This document shows positions 38,701-53,700 of a stretch of 64,000 nucleotides of DNA, in pieces. The position numbers and the translations under genes were made by a program. Position 1 is the first letter of the stretch; every line of letters begins with the position of its first letter. Location: positions 159,642 to 223,641 of the forward strand of contig SSNU01000126.1 in NCBI GenBank assembly GCA_012064415.1, read 5' to 3'. A model generated the notes under the pieces. It saw only the letters and a program-made list of their open reading frames with translations. It had not been told where the DNA came from and did no database searches. The stretch is from Gyrodactylus bullatarudis. Taxonomy: Eukaryota; Platyhelminthes; Monogenea; Gyrodactylidea; Gyrodactylidae.

Positions 38701-41700
38701 GTTTTTATACAAAATTGAAAAACTCGAAATTGAAGCCTCATGTCATTCCTGTCTAAGATGCATAGTCATCGCTGTATCTTTCTTAAGGTGATCGTTCTCT
38801 CTAGTTGACAACTTTCTGATTGTACGTCCTATATAAGAAGATCCACGGTCACTTTGAAATTTATAAATCATTAGAGTCTTCTCTTCAGGTTTCAGTAAAT
38901 CTTTGTGAATCAAATGGAACAATCTCTGAGTTTTGAATACAATTTTCAATTGTATGTTGATATAATTTTGATCGACGAGACTTGTCAACTTTCTCCTTAA
39001 ATCATTACTAAAACCATCACCTTTAAAATTAAGTTTCATGAAAATCGTGGTCTTGATCTGTGTTTTCAACGACATCTCTATTGACTGGTAAATTTTTCCA
39101 CAAATTTATTAGGATACCCATTTTCCATTAAACATAATTTGGTATCACTTTAAAGATGATAAGAATCTAATAATTTAAAAAATACTAATTTACATATTCC
39201 CAAAGAAATAGTAAAAATGAAAAAATTAAGGATGAATGCAAGCTGAAAAAAACACCAAAACTCTCCATTAAATAGCAACAGTGGAGATAAAAGGGAAAAA
39301 GCTCAAATAGGCCAAGGTAGTTGAATTTCTGCTCTACTCATATATTTATGCTGTCATCTACAGTGTTTTTGTTTACAACGTAAAAATTCGAACTTCAAAA
39401 ATTCCTGCTTAAGATGTCTAGTAACCGTGGTATCCTTATGTATACGAGCACTGATCATTAGATCTTGTAGCCGATTTCCGAATAGTTCTTGCCATGTACG
39501 AAGCGCAACAATCACACTGGAATTTACAAACTAATAGTCTTCTCTTCAGGCTTGAGTAAATCCCTATGAATCAAACTGAATATTGTTCAGTGAACAATCT
39601 CTGTGTTTTAAATACAATTTTCAATTGTATATTAGGGTAAATATATAGGAAAAACTTATGTAATTTTTTTCTATAAATTTTGACTTATTTCAAACATAAT
39701 CATCAGTGATGATACTCATGATGATTCATCACTAAAATTAAATCCGTAATGGAAAATTGGAAATTTGTCGAAAATCGTGTCATTCGTTTCTGCAAATGCT
39801 GTAATTTGTTTTTCATTTTATGGAATAATGACAGGTGCAATTAAAAAAAACAGAGGGAAACTTTATGACTAGTCCATTTATTGACTAGTAAATAGATTTC
39901 CCAAACAATATCAAGAAAATGAAGTAAAAAAAGAATGTATATGAAACTAATAGCTGACATGGATTTGGGGCACAACAAAAATCTGAATTTTTGGTCGTTG
40001 CTGTAATTTTCTACGAAATTAACTAGCTCAAATAAGTCAATAAGTTTCTAGAGATTTTGAATTTCATAATTTTATCTTTTAGAATATTGCGAACAAAGAG
40101 ACCAGCGAGAGCATTTCAACCTTATTCGTTTCCCACTTTCCCATTAAAGAAATGATTGTCGTAGATAAGACTAAAGAACTTTTGTGTCTTGCTGGATCAG
40201 AAATATATATTCTCGATTATGTGTGAGTTATAGAAGGAATTTATTTTGTACAAATTTCTGTAGAATATCACAAATTGTTTGCTCACTATCAAAACTCTTG
40301 ATTTTGAGAAACTAAAAGATGATGTTCTGTGATAAAATTGAATGATCTGTGTTGATTGTTTTCATACACATTCTTATCAAACACAAAATACTATTTATAT
40401 ATCTTCATGATTTTATCCCTATCAGCTTTGAAGATCATTTTTGTCCAATCAGATGTGAAAATAGTAATAGTATGTAAGAGTTTGGCTTATAGTAATAAAG
40501 TATTGATAATCAGAAAAATAGAATAATAGACTTCAGATTTAACTTGCTTTTTTTGCTCAAAATTTGAATCCAACACTGCTCAATATTCACTTCACGAAAA
40601 TTCCTAATATTAATTGCCAATTTCTATTATAATTGCCAATTTCTATTATAATTGCCAATTTCAAGAGCCTCTCTCTAAAGTTTTTTTAATTTTAACCTCT
40701 TCAAAATTGGTTTTATGCCCACTATTGTTGAAAACATGCAGAAAAACTATAGTATACTTTTTTGTGGCTGATAGGCTTGTCGTACCACTCAAGAAGGCGT
40801 GTGAAGACTATCACCGTCGAAAGTTTCGACTCGAAAAGTTGGGATAACCAATGGCTGAGAATTCTATCAGTGACTTAAATTTCATTTATTATGATTTTAG
40901 ATCATTTTTTATTGAATCAGAAGATGATGTTCTAAAAATATAGTATGTTTTCTATATTGCTTGATATTTGGATTATTTACTAGATTCTTCTGGAGAAAAA
41001 AAACTATAAATTTTAGAAGAACTAGCTGAATTTTTGATTCTTTCGGGTTAAATAAACAAAAAGGTTGTTTGTCATAAACCAGTCTGTTCCAACCTCCTAA
41101 TAGATGGGATTGATAAATTCTCTGTATGTTTGGCATTCAGATAAACTAAAGTTTTCATTCCAAAATACATTGAAAAATCAATTCGATTTTGAAAATGTTG
41201 GAAAGTGGTTAATTAAAGCTAGCTAATATGAAGATGGATATTTATCAATTTTCTTTAAGAACTTGAATTTGATTTTCAAAGTTTAGATTACGAGGTCCAT
41301 TTTTTGTGAAAAATCAGTTTTTAAGTTGAAAATTTCGTTGATATCAATTTGAGAAAATTATCAAAAGAAAATATCGAATCGCTTTAAATTTTTGAAACCG
41401 ATAATAATTTTGAGCTCTCTGACGCATTTTCGAAAATTTTTTTTCTAACTTTCCGGAGAAAAATATTGAGATTTTGTAAAATTAGTAATCATTTGAATCT
41501 CTGGGTCTTAAACTACAAAGGGTCTCAAAGGGTTAAGAATATTTATTCCCATATTTGGCTAATGGTTTCGCATTAAACCGTCATCATGTGTCTCCTCTTC
41601 AAGTCTTTAGATCGATTCTACCATTTGTGTAGAGAATACATAATCAAATGTTATCATTATAACTGTTCACGAAAAAATCAAATTTTTTATGGCCCTCTTA

Positions 41701-44700
41701 TTTATTTGAACTGTGTGCTATCTTCTTATGAAAAATGTCAAATCCTATATATTTTTGACAGCGTAGACATTGGAAAATAATGATCTCCTGCTGTAAATAA
41801 AATATTTGTCAACAAAAATAAACATTGAATTGAATCATTTTCAAAGCGACATATTTCTTAGTTCTTCGGAGATTTTTAAAGAAAACTAAAGACAATGAAT
41901 CTTTGACTGTGGAATCGATAATCCTAAATAAACACAGGGGTTTGATTCTAAAGCTTATATGGATACCACACAGGACAGGATAAATTTACCTTGTGTTCCT
42001 GGTAAATAAAATCACCAGAATAATCAGTCATTGGAAGTATATTACAGATGTCATGATAATTATTATTCCATCAATCTGGTCCACTCGCTCAATTATGATA
42101 GGATCGATACTAGCAAATTGATTGTAAACATTTTTCATGATGAATTTTATTAATATCCTTAAAATTCACATTATGTATTTCATGACAAGGAGAATATTTG
42201 GTGAGAAAAAATCTCTAAATAACTATACCTTTTTCAGGTCTAGTTCGTAGAATGAAGAAGTCAATTTTGTATTAGAGAGTATTTATACAGAGATATGAAG
42301 TTGGGATTGGCCTCTAAAAGATTGGAGAAAATATGAAGCACATCAAAATTTAGTTCCCAACTAAAGCTAAAAAGCGACCGTATTTATTTGACCTTAAAAA
42401 ATCATACACATCAAAAACTCGAGATTGAGGAATGAATTTTGTATTAGAATTTTTTGTCAATTGATTGACAGGGTGATCAAAATTCGTATTTAGATCAATA
42501 CTTAAAAATTTCCTTCAAGGGTCTCTTAGAATTTTTAAAAATGTTGTGAGAAGAAATCTCTAAATAACTAGAGAGTTTATACAGGGATATGAAGTTGATA
42601 ATACCTGAAAATATTTAAAAAATAGATTTTGCAATACTTTTTGATAAATTTTACTTATTTTAACTGTAGTTAACTGATAACAAGGAAACCAAAAAGTCTA
42701 AAAAAACGTAGTTTAGCTTGTAGCAACCGAGATTCTAAAATTTATTTAATTTTTTGTTTGAGTCCAGGGTCATAAAGTCATATTAAGCGGAAATTTTACC
42801 GTTAACCTTGTTACTCTTGGCAGTTAATCTTGTTTCAGATAATGTTTAACCCTTAATGACCCATATTTTGATCCAAAATCATGCTATCTTTGTAGTGTTA
42901 ACAGATAGAGTTCAGGCGATTCAGAGGTATGATTCCTCAATAAAAGTTATCTTAATTTTTATCTATGACCCTGGGAAGTAGGTCTTCAACAAAACGTTTT
43001 AAACAAAAATTAATTTTTCTAAAAATATCAACTCTCTTTAAATTAGTATAGCGCGAGTCTGACGGATGATAGAGCCAAGATCCAGGAAATTAATAAATTT
43101 CCTATCGAATGGGTGGTAAACGAAGTACGGATCAGAAATATTCTATTCTTTCGATTAAGATGAAATTTTGAAAAGTGGTTTTCTAAGAGACAGCTTCCTT
43201 TTCACCTTCCTTTTAGAATCGAGATACTGTGACTTGGTTAAAATTATATAGGAAACTTTATAAACAATCATCCCGGATTCAATTGAATGCCCCATTAAAA
43301 TATTTGAAATACTTGAATTTGTACTTTTAATAATTTATCATAAGATTCCTTGGCAATTCAGAATTCCCCAAATTCATATCAACTAACTTTTTATGTGGAA
43401 AAATTAGTTCTTCACCTGATGAATAAGGCTAGTCGATTTTTATCAAGAAATTTATCAGATTATTTTAATTTATGAGTAAAGATTCCCTCGGAATCGTTTA
43501 TCCATGAGTTAATTTTCGTATGGTTAACCAAAATTACATGATGAATGATTCTATCTCGAAATAACTTTAATTTTTATTTATTAATTCTCGAGAGTCATAT
43601 TTTTTTGATTTTAATCTATTATCATGGAAAATATTTCCATTCTAGGGATGGATTTAATTAGAATAAGTTTTTTTCTAGATCTCTCGACATTCTGAGAAAA
43701 GTGTCCACATCAGATCAGCCGATTAATGTAATTCAGAGTCTGTTGCTGTTAGATTCAGAAGAAGAAATCTTCCTCTGGCTCTTCAATAACAACGAGTTAA
43801 CCTTGAAATCTTTTCAATTATCCGATAACACCAGAAAGGGTAATATCAATCTGTTGAAGCAAATTGAAATTCTCAATTCGGAAGAGGCGTTCAGTCCAAA
43901 TCTTTTACAAATTCATGCTATGAATTTATTGGAACTAGGTCCTGATAAAACCTACTTATTGCTTTCAATAGATCGGGGCCCAATTCTAGCCTATCAAATA
44001 AGTATGTCTTTCTCACATGAACAAGTGGATTAAATTATTTATTCACATTTCAGTCGAAGAGAAAAATGGAATATCTCGGGTGAGTTATTAGTTGTTTTTC
44101 AATTTTTTTGAAACATTGATTTACATTAATCTGCCAAATATTTGAACTTCTAAATTATCTACTTTTTATCAAGTTCGAAGATTTAAAATTTGGAATCACA
44201 TTTGCGAAATTTTTTAAATCATCACTGCGTAAAATTACCTAGAATTTACACATTTAGTATTTTCTTGAATACTAAATACCTTTAGTGACCGAATTCAAAT
44301 TTTAAATCCAAATATCGGTAAAAGATTGCTTTTTCCAAATTTCAAAATCACAGGACCCAAAATATGTTCCTGACTATCTGAAAATTTAATTTCAAAATCA
44401 ATCTTCAACTAGCTAATAAAGTTTAGGACATAAAAACCGACTTGCAAATTTAGAATGAAAATCATCTGTCGGGATTTCAAAACATTTACTGAATAGACCT
44501 TAAAAATATTCTACATCCTCTAAAAAATTTAGTTCCCAACTAAAGCTAAAAATTGACCTTAAAAAATCATTATTATCATCAAAAACTCGAGATTGATGAA
44601 TGTATCTTTAACTTTTTATTAGAATTTTTGTTAATTGATTGAGAGAGTGATCGAAATTCGTATTTAGATCAATACTCAAAAATTTCCTTCAAAGCTCTCT

Positions 44701-47700
44701 TAGAAATTTTACTCTATAAACGGTAATCGGGAAAAGCTTTGAAGACCGCATGATTTTACATATGCTTTTTAGTTTGAATTTAAATCTACACGGATCATTC
44801 TTTTTTTTCTTACTAATGAAATTGAAAAAAATTACATGTTATATACACCTTGACGTGGTGAATTTCTTCGAGTGCTGAAATTCTCTTCGTTTCAACGTAC
44901 TTGTAATTCTTGTGTCAATTTTTTCCTTTTTATTATTCAAAGTTGCCGAGAAAAACTGTTTAAAATATGATTTTTAAGAAATTTTTATCAACCCACGAAT
45001 AACTATCTAACTATCTTTGTTGATGTTATCAAACAATTCCAATTACTGTGAAAATAAAACTTTTTTAAGTGAAAACATCCACATATCCTGACATAAGACA
45101 TTTCAATTTTTCCTCTAATATTTTTCAAAAAACAGATTTTCAAGATAACAATATGTCATCAGTTGACATAAAAATTGCTTTTTCTATAGAGTGTATCAAC
45201 GATAAATCAACACTCTCGATAAGCAAATAATAATAATAACTAAATAATAATTGAGTTTAGTATAATTTACTCAAATTAAATTAAACTTGATTGCAGGTAT
45301 TTTTCACTTCCTAAATATTCATAACAAAAAAATACAAATTCTGAAAATCAACAACAGTTTTCCTAAAATAATAAAGGTGTACCAATGAATTCGGAATTCG
45401 GAGTCCTTTTTTGATTTTTGTAAAATAAAATTTGAACAAGAGAATTCTTGTTTCTTACTATGCGCATTTAACTCATTCTTCAGATTTAGGAAAAGACATC
45501 TATTTAAATGGTTAATCAAAAAGGGAAAATGAAAATTTAAATAATGTAAATATGTTTTAATATCAATAAAGATGTCTAAGGCTGCGTGTTAGGGTTCAAG
45601 GCAAAGTCAGGAAAATATTAATTTTTCTGATTCCATATTGAAATGTGCCAATAAGTTGTGGAAATTTAAAAAAAATTGTGAAACATTCAATCTGACCAAA
45701 TTTAGGCCGTTTTACAAATTTCGAAAAATGCACCGAAAATTTCCACTTTTTCAACTTTTATCGATTTCGAAGATTTGAAGAAGTTAAATGCAGATATTCA
45801 AGATCAGAATTGGAATAAGAATTCGAATTCGGCTGCAGAAATTCACGAAAATTAGTCATTATTGTGGGATACCAAAAAATTTTAGTTTATTGATAGTCTC
45901 TTTTACTTTTCTCTTGAAAACAGAAGATTCCTTTCTACCTCCACGGCCCAATTCAAATTCTTTATATAATGCTAATCTCGAATTTCTGCATCATACTGAT
46001 TTAAATCAAATGTTGAAAAAGTGGAAATTTGGTACATTTTCGAAATTCAAAAAACGGCCAAATTTTGGTCTGATTCAACTTTTTCGGAATATTTTCGAAT
46101 ACCCGCATCTTATTGGGTCATTCCTGAGAAAAATATAGAGTTTTTTGTAAATATAGTAAATTCTCATCTTCATGTCAACTAGCTTTATTTATTAAAATTG
46201 TCCAAATATCTTGTTTACAAAAGTCAGAACGGGAAATAGATCTTGAACTAATTTTTTGAAAGAACATCCCAATTATCTGTCTTACTATTTATTAGAGAAC
46301 TGCTCTACGTCTTAAGAGATTTACTCTGATGCAGAAACATTATCAGGACTTTAAAATAAGCTTGAAAATTTATTTGAAAATGTATTGGTGTATTTGATTG
46401 GAAATTAATGATTAGCCCAAACGCTATAAACATAATTAAATACATGATCTAAGTTCAAAGAAAATATTCCAACTTTGTTTCCATAGAATAGGAAGCAATA
46501 GTTTTTGTATTCAGTTATAAATTTGCTGAAAATTGTTGGAAATTTCTATTCTTGTGTAGTTCAAATAAAGTTTCCATTATTTTTATCGAAATTAAATGAG
46601 AGCTTTACAAAATTAATAAACAGAAGAGCACTACTCAACCAAGAATATTAGGAAATTCGAACACAAGAACAGAAATTTCCAACTCACTTATTTAATAATA
46701 CCTAGAACATATTTTCCCTACATAAAAGAATTATTGCAACCCATTATTATTATGTTCATTCCCATTATTCCCTCTTTTTTGTTGATGAGGCAAGACAAAC
46801 AAAAAATATTTACAATCATTTGTCGAACAAAAGAGAAATGTTTTTTTTTCTAATATCCATGTTTTTGTCACTATTGATAGAATGTGCTAGATGATGTTAA
46901 AACTTTTCTTCCTCCTTCTCAAATTAATTTTTGGTCTTCATTTTCATGTTTAGCGATTGACCATTGCTAAGCTATACAGTAAAAAATTTCACTCGTTAAT
47001 TTAAAAGTATTTTTTTCCTTGACAGTTTTAATTTCTCAGGATAAGAGAGGGCTAGCGAACAATAGAATATCAATCATTGGATCTTTTCTGTTATATTTTA
47101 ATCGGCTAATTTGTAGAACATTCGTCCCCCTCAAATACAGCTATTCTCGATGAATTTGCCTATTCATGATATTTACAAAAATCTCATTTTTTCGTCAAGG
47201 TGTCAAACTTTTCTAAAGATTTTTTGGAGCATTTCAAATTTCGAGCTGTCGAGAAAATTTTTGATAATTTGAATAAAATCTTGCTCATAACTAGGACCAC
47301 AATGTACATATTTCGAATTTCAAATAGCTTACATCTTAAACGTAGAAATTTACTTTCAAAAACTAGTCTGATTCAAGGAAAAAGTTTTTATAACATAATT
47401 TTACATCTAATAATAATAATATATATGTTACCGGTAATCTTGTTACTCTTGATAGTCTCAAGACTCCCTAGCAAATCAGTTAAACTTGTTACTCTGTTTC
47501 AAGATTATCTAATAGTCTCAAGAATCCCGGGATTCTTATTACTAGTAACAAGTTTAACTGACAATAACTAATTTTTTGACTTTCAGAATTTAGAAAGAAA
47601 AATCACTCAGTTTATTCATAAGTTATGAATCATAACACCCCTAGGATTTTTTCAGAATCTTTTTTCAAAAGTGTTACACATCAATAGAACCTTAAAAACT

Positions 47701-50700
47701 TTACAAAAGATAATAAGAAATGAAAACTATACCTGTGTGATATTATCCAGAATTATAACCTCAAACTTATTATTCATTTTCAATCCATACGAAATTTATT
47801 AACTAATCAGTTTATCAACTTTCATTTATAAACTAAACTTTTACCAAATCTTTGGGATCTAGTAAATTTTTCAAAATAATCCTTCGAGTTTTTCTCCTAT
47901 TTATAGTTAGTTGTTTGTTTGAAAAGTAATCAAATACAGCTGTATCATAAAAATATATTCATTCGTACAAGAAAGACTGCTGTGACATCTTGAATTGCAC
48001 AAACGGCCTTCTTTTCTGCATTTACATTTTAATGCATCACATTTTGTTTTGCAGTCATACTTGAAGAAGCCTTGGTCATTTACAAATTAATGGAGACTTT
48101 TCATTCTTGTTTTTGTAGATATATAAGAAAAGAATTTTTATTCACTAAATGTACATTTCTTTATGGTTCATCAATAGTGACACATAAATAATGATAAAAG
48201 TTAAGAATTCATTGAAAATAATATTTTACAATTTTTGAAAGAAATAGTAAAAGTTGAAGAAAATTAGAATAAATGTAAGCTAAAAAAACACCAAAACTCT
48301 TCAATAAATAGCAACAGTGAAGAGAAAAGTGAAAAAGCTCACATAGGCCAGGGTAATTGAAGGTTATATATATTGAAGGTTACTTATTTCATTCTTTGTA
48401 CTGAATAAATAAGTTCAGGAACTTCCTCGATTGAAAAGAAATTTTCATCGACCCTAGTCAGTTAATTTGCTGAATAAAGACCTTTAATTATTCCTGTCTT
48501 AGTTCCGACCTTGTAGAAAATTTCTATAACATCAAGTATTACACACAATAACTTTAGAAATCGAGTTTTGATCGATCAAATTCCGATACTTTCACTAAAA
48601 CATTTTCTCCAACATTGAATGTCCTTTTGGTTTGCAAAAGTATCTTGGCTTGGTTCTCTAGATGGCCTATGACTATTTCCTGATTCAATTCTGATCTATT
48701 GTATGTCTCAATGGATACGTCACAAGATGATGGTACTTGGAATTAAATTTTATTATATTTGAAGGTTCTATTGATGTGTAACACTTTTGAAAAAAGATTC
48801 TGAAAAAATCCTAGGGGTGTTATGATTCATAACTTATGAATAAACTGAGTGATTTTTCTTTCTAAATTCTGAAAGTCAAAAAATTAGTTATTGTCAGTTA
48901 AACTTGTTACTAGTAATAAGAATCCCGGGATTCTTGAGACTATTAGATAATCTTGAAACAGAGTAACAAGTTTAACTGAAATCCAGCTAAACTTATTACT
49001 AGTAACAAGATTCCCTGGATTGTGAATTTTTCGTAAAAATCATAGATTCCCAACTTCAATTAGCTTTACAAACCTGACTATTTTTACGATAGAAATATCC
49101 ACGTAAATTTTCAAATACGTCCGAAATCCAAAAAAAATCATAATTTAAAAAGTAGAAAAAAAGATGAACTAACATGATAAGCACATTTCTCAAACATTCA
49201 TCAGTATTGTCTCTTAATGATAATGATAACTTTTCTGATGAACCTTTGAGAAATTTGCATTTGGTGTTAATACTTTTTATACCTCTTTAATCTACATTTT
49301 CAAATTATGACTAGTTTTCACCCATAATGATATTGATGCATTAAGACTGGGCAAGTACAATCCTGTGAGTATAGTGTAAAATTTCCTGCGAGTATCAGAC
49401 ATAGGGTTTCTAATCTCGGACAAGGATTAATTGTGGTAAATTTTTCGCTTTATCTTGCTATTAGTAAAATAAATTAAAAATAATAAAATTAATGATAATA
49501 GTAAAATATCATTCGAGTCTATACTTGCATACCAAGTCACTGCACAATATTGTTCCCATTTTTTTAATAAATAAAATCTGTTTTTCGATAATCAAAGTTT
49601 TCAATTTCGATGATAAGGCGCTTCAGAATACATGAGGTGTAAAAATATTTTTGAAAATTAATGGTCGTAAAATATTTCAATTGATAATTTCTAGGATTTT
49701 TAGTGTACATATTTTTGTGGCCCTACTCATAACTTTCTTTAAACATATGTAAAGTCTTTAACAATTGAGATAACATCAATTCCACTAGAGCATCACGCAT
49801 AGATGGTACAATAATATCTGCAAATCTGTATATGAAATTATACGATTGATTGCAATTGTATTCGAAAAACTTCGTACAATGCAAATTCAATTATCGATTT
49901 AATAGATAATAATCATATTGATAAAATTTAGTATAAAGTTGGAAATCTATAATTCTTACGGATATTTCAAAATTCTCATCGAGATATAAGACGTTTGATT
50001 ACACCCTGAATTAAGGTTCTTCAGATTCAGAAAGATTTTCAAAATTTTCGAATTGCCACAATTTGACTTAAGGTATAAAAAAATTATAAAATAAGTTCAG
50101 ATTTTTTTCATTTTGTAGAAATCTTACATATTTTTATAAATTAGTAATTCACTTGTTTATCAAAAACGCTCGAGTATCCGCTTAAATTCATAATTTGGAA
50201 TTATATAAATAGGAGATATATTTTAAAACCATATGCGCATTTCTTAAAGCATCATCAGTGGTATTGCTTTAAAAATGATAAAAGTTCATTCAAGTTAATA
50301 ATTTACAAATTTTGAAATAAATAGTAAAAGATGAATAAAATCAGAATGATATGTAAGCTGAAAAACACCAAAACTCTCCAATAAATAGCAACAGTGGAAA
50401 AACCTCACATAGGCCAAGCTGGTTGAAGGTTTCAAGAATAGTTTTTTTTGAGCACAGACTGGGTTTGTATAGATTGATAAAGAATTTCTCTTTAACCCAT
50501 ACATCTCCCGAGTTTTTGTACAAAATGAAAAAATTCGAAACTGAAACAGCATGTTTCTCTTTTTTGATATGCATTGTTACCGCAATGTCCTTATTCAGAT
50601 AATCACTTGATCTTGTAGACAGCTTCCTAATTTTTCTACCTATGTAAGAAGCACCACAGTCACATAGGAATGTATAAATTAGTAGAGTCTTCTCTTCCGA

Positions 50701-53700
50701 CTTGGGTAAATCTTTATGAATCAAACTGAACGGTCTCTGTGTCTTAGATACAATTTTCAATAAAATATTTGTGAAATAACAAGCTTCCACTAGAGTTAAA
50801 CTTTTATAATGTCTCAGCAAGCTATTTCCCTGGTAGGTAATCAATGATGGTACCAATTATTATCATAACCTGTATAGAATTTGCTCATAGATTAAAATAA
50901 GCTGAATGATCTATTATTATTGGTCCAGAGAAGATTTTAGATACCCCTAGAGATGGTTCTTGCAAAGAAGAAGGTATCAAATCTATTTTAGACAAGAATA
51001 ATTTTTTCAAATATTTTACAAGATTATCGAAAATTAATATTTCGACGAATTAATGTATTCTCGAACTTGTTGATTTCTGAACTTATGAGGAAGGTCAGAG
51101 AAAATAGACGTATATTTTAGTGATAAAGGTTATACTGTATTTCACCGGGTCTCTTCAGTTTCTAACCCGGTGAACATATAAATATTATAAACCATTAATT
51201 TGAGCCCTTTCAGAACCAATTATCAGTTTGAGAACAAAAATGATTTTAATTTGGTTCCTTACTCTACCCTAAAGAAGTCTGAGCATTAAAATAAACCAAT
51301 GGAAAGGGCTCAAATTAATAAATTGTGTACATAATATTCAGCGGTATAGAGTCTGAAGAGACCCGGCGAAATATAAACTTTATCACTAAAATATACGTCT
51401 ATTTTCTCTGACCTTACTCATAAGTTCAAAAATCAATAACGAAAATTAATTATTTGTTTTAATAATTTTATTTTCGGTACCTTTTCGAATTTTTTTTCAG
51501 ACGGATCCGAATCTGAACTATTCTGAATAACCCTTTATGAAGATTATGAAATCCATTTTTCACTTAGCGCTAGATTTCCTTATTTTGATTTGATTTAAAG
51601 TGGGATCTCGATTTAACAAGGAAAATAAAATTTGTGGAATGAGGTTTTTGGGAATAGTAAATGGGAAAGTCTATTTATCGATCTTTGAAAATCAATGATA
51701 TTTTATTAAGGTCTGTTAAAAATTTGATGTTGACAATCGGATTTCTTGTTTCATCGTGATCCTATGAATTTGATATTTTCGAATAAAATCAAATTTAAAT
51801 AACGAACTTTTATTTTTTACAAAATGAATATCAGACATTTGATGAAAGTTTTTCGAAAAAATATCTTAAAATCACTTGAACACTCATACATATAAACGAA
51901 AATTTGTAAGCTTTAAACTTTTAATTTTCAATCACAATGCCTTCGCAAAGAAAACACTGAGTATGCATCAGAATTCTAATTCACAGTTTAACTTTGTAAA
52001 ATTGAGAATAAATCATATTTACAGGCTATTTCTGATAGTATCTATTTTTCTAATGAAAACAGGACACTTGAAGATAAAATCAGATAAAGATTTCACTTGC
52101 TAAGTTAGTTTGAGTGAATCTAGATACTTTATCTGATGATGTCAGTTTTGACGAAAAAAGTTTAAGTATTAAACCTTTAAGTATAAATCTTCAAATAAAT
52201 TTTTATTCAACTATTTACGAATTTAAGAGAATAAACTAAATTTTGATAAATGATTAGCTCAATTCTCAGAGTTCATAAGAGGGGAATCAAGTTTGTCAAA
52301 GAGTAAAGAAATTAATCAATTTATTGGCTTTTGGTTTTCATGTTTGAAAAAAATCTTATTTTATTTAACTGAGTTAAGTGTTCTTCGAGATTGGTTTTGA
52401 GCTGAGCTACCGATGACATAGGAAAATTGAGTAAAGTAAGAAGATGCCAGATTGTTTCACTGTATTGTTTCATTGTATAACTATTAAAATTTGGACCAAT
52501 AAGGCCATCTCTTTCAAATTTGTTAAACCTGTATTTTGGCGATGATATGATTCACGTAATTTATCAAAAACGTCCGAAAATCCGCTTAAAATCATATTTG
52601 TAGATATATAAGAAAAGAATTTTTATTCACTAAATGTACATTTCTTTTAATTTACAAATTCCAATGCGACTGTGGATTACTAATGACTCATTAGTAATGA
52701 CTTATTACTATGGATAAGCCCCCGACAAACTTCGATCCTGAATATATTATCGCTCTTATATTATTGTAACCTAATTAATATGAAGATGGGAATTTATGCT
52801 TTTTACAAAATTATGAATTTTTTCACCAAGAAATCGAATTTGATCAAGATATTTTGGAATTTAGATCGTAGGTTCCACTTTCAGGATCTGAAGAAAAAAA
52901 TTTGAAAAAAATAAAATTTTAAGAAAGTTAAGGCATATTTCAAATCTAACGATGGCGCCGGATTCCCATTTATTTGAACTTTGAGTTAATAATTTTTGTT
53001 GATTTAAAAGTGAAAGAGTGATCAAAAGTTGATTTTTAGGATCACGATTAGTCAAAGAAATCAAATATACTGATTCAGATTTTGAGAATCCCCCCCTCTT
53101 CTTGTGAAAATCGAATTTTGATTTTTTGAACATTTTTACTACTTGAAAATCGATGAAATTTTGATGATTCAAGATCCCTGGAAATTGGCGAGTCCATTGA
53201 AATTTTCATAGTCATAATCGGTTTCTTTGACTAATCGTGATCCTAAAAATCAACTTTTGATCACTCTTTCACTTTTAAATCAACAAAAATTATTAACTCA
53301 AAGTTCAAATAAATGGGAATCCGGCGCCATCGTTAGATTTGAAATATGCCTTAACTTTCTTAAAATTTTATTTTTTTCAAATTTTTTTCTTCAGATCCTG
53401 AAAGTGGAACCTACGATCTAAATTCCAAAAAATCTTGATCAAATTCGATTTCTTGGTGAAAAAATTCATAATTTTGTAAAAAGCATAAATTCCCATCTTC
53501 ATATTAACTAGCTTTAGAATTTTAGAAATTTTCAATGAGAAAACCAAATTCTTAAAAAATTTCTGTATTTAAAATGTGATTATAATTAAAATGAATTTCT
53601 GCCATTATTTTATATTTGATTTATGAAAAATATTTTTGTAACATCTTAAGAACTCAAGATTTTCATAATAATAATATATTCAGCAACCTTTATAAATAAA

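Larger units (their letters stand above)
47430..49016. mobile_element. Long-TIR element of about 1.6 kb (family E) with a PLE tail nested inside
   Basis: Left arm 47430-47695 and right arm 48762-49016 are near-identical reverse complements over about 255-265 bases (shared AAGAATCCCGGGATTCTT, ATCCTAGGGGTGTTATGATT and complements), apart from short differences at the outer ends. The interior (about 1.07 kb) has no transposase; it includes the PLE fragment 48112-48370. Related single-arm sequence occurs at 24840-24980 and 42790-42840. Confidence 0.8.

Noticed and set aside
43701..44033. Independent short gene starting with GTG
   Set aside because: The frame extends upstream to a splice acceptor at 43678 and joins in phase to the exon ending at 40222, so it is a gene 3 exon.
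47200..47571. 123-codon open frame as a missing gene 3 exon
   Set aside because: It runs into the left arm of the long-TIR element and lacks propeller-like pattern or clean splice sites.
52861..53421. Two open frames with the same 64-residue protein on opposite strands
   Set aside because: They are a by-product of the near-perfect palindrome 52771-53515; no known domain.
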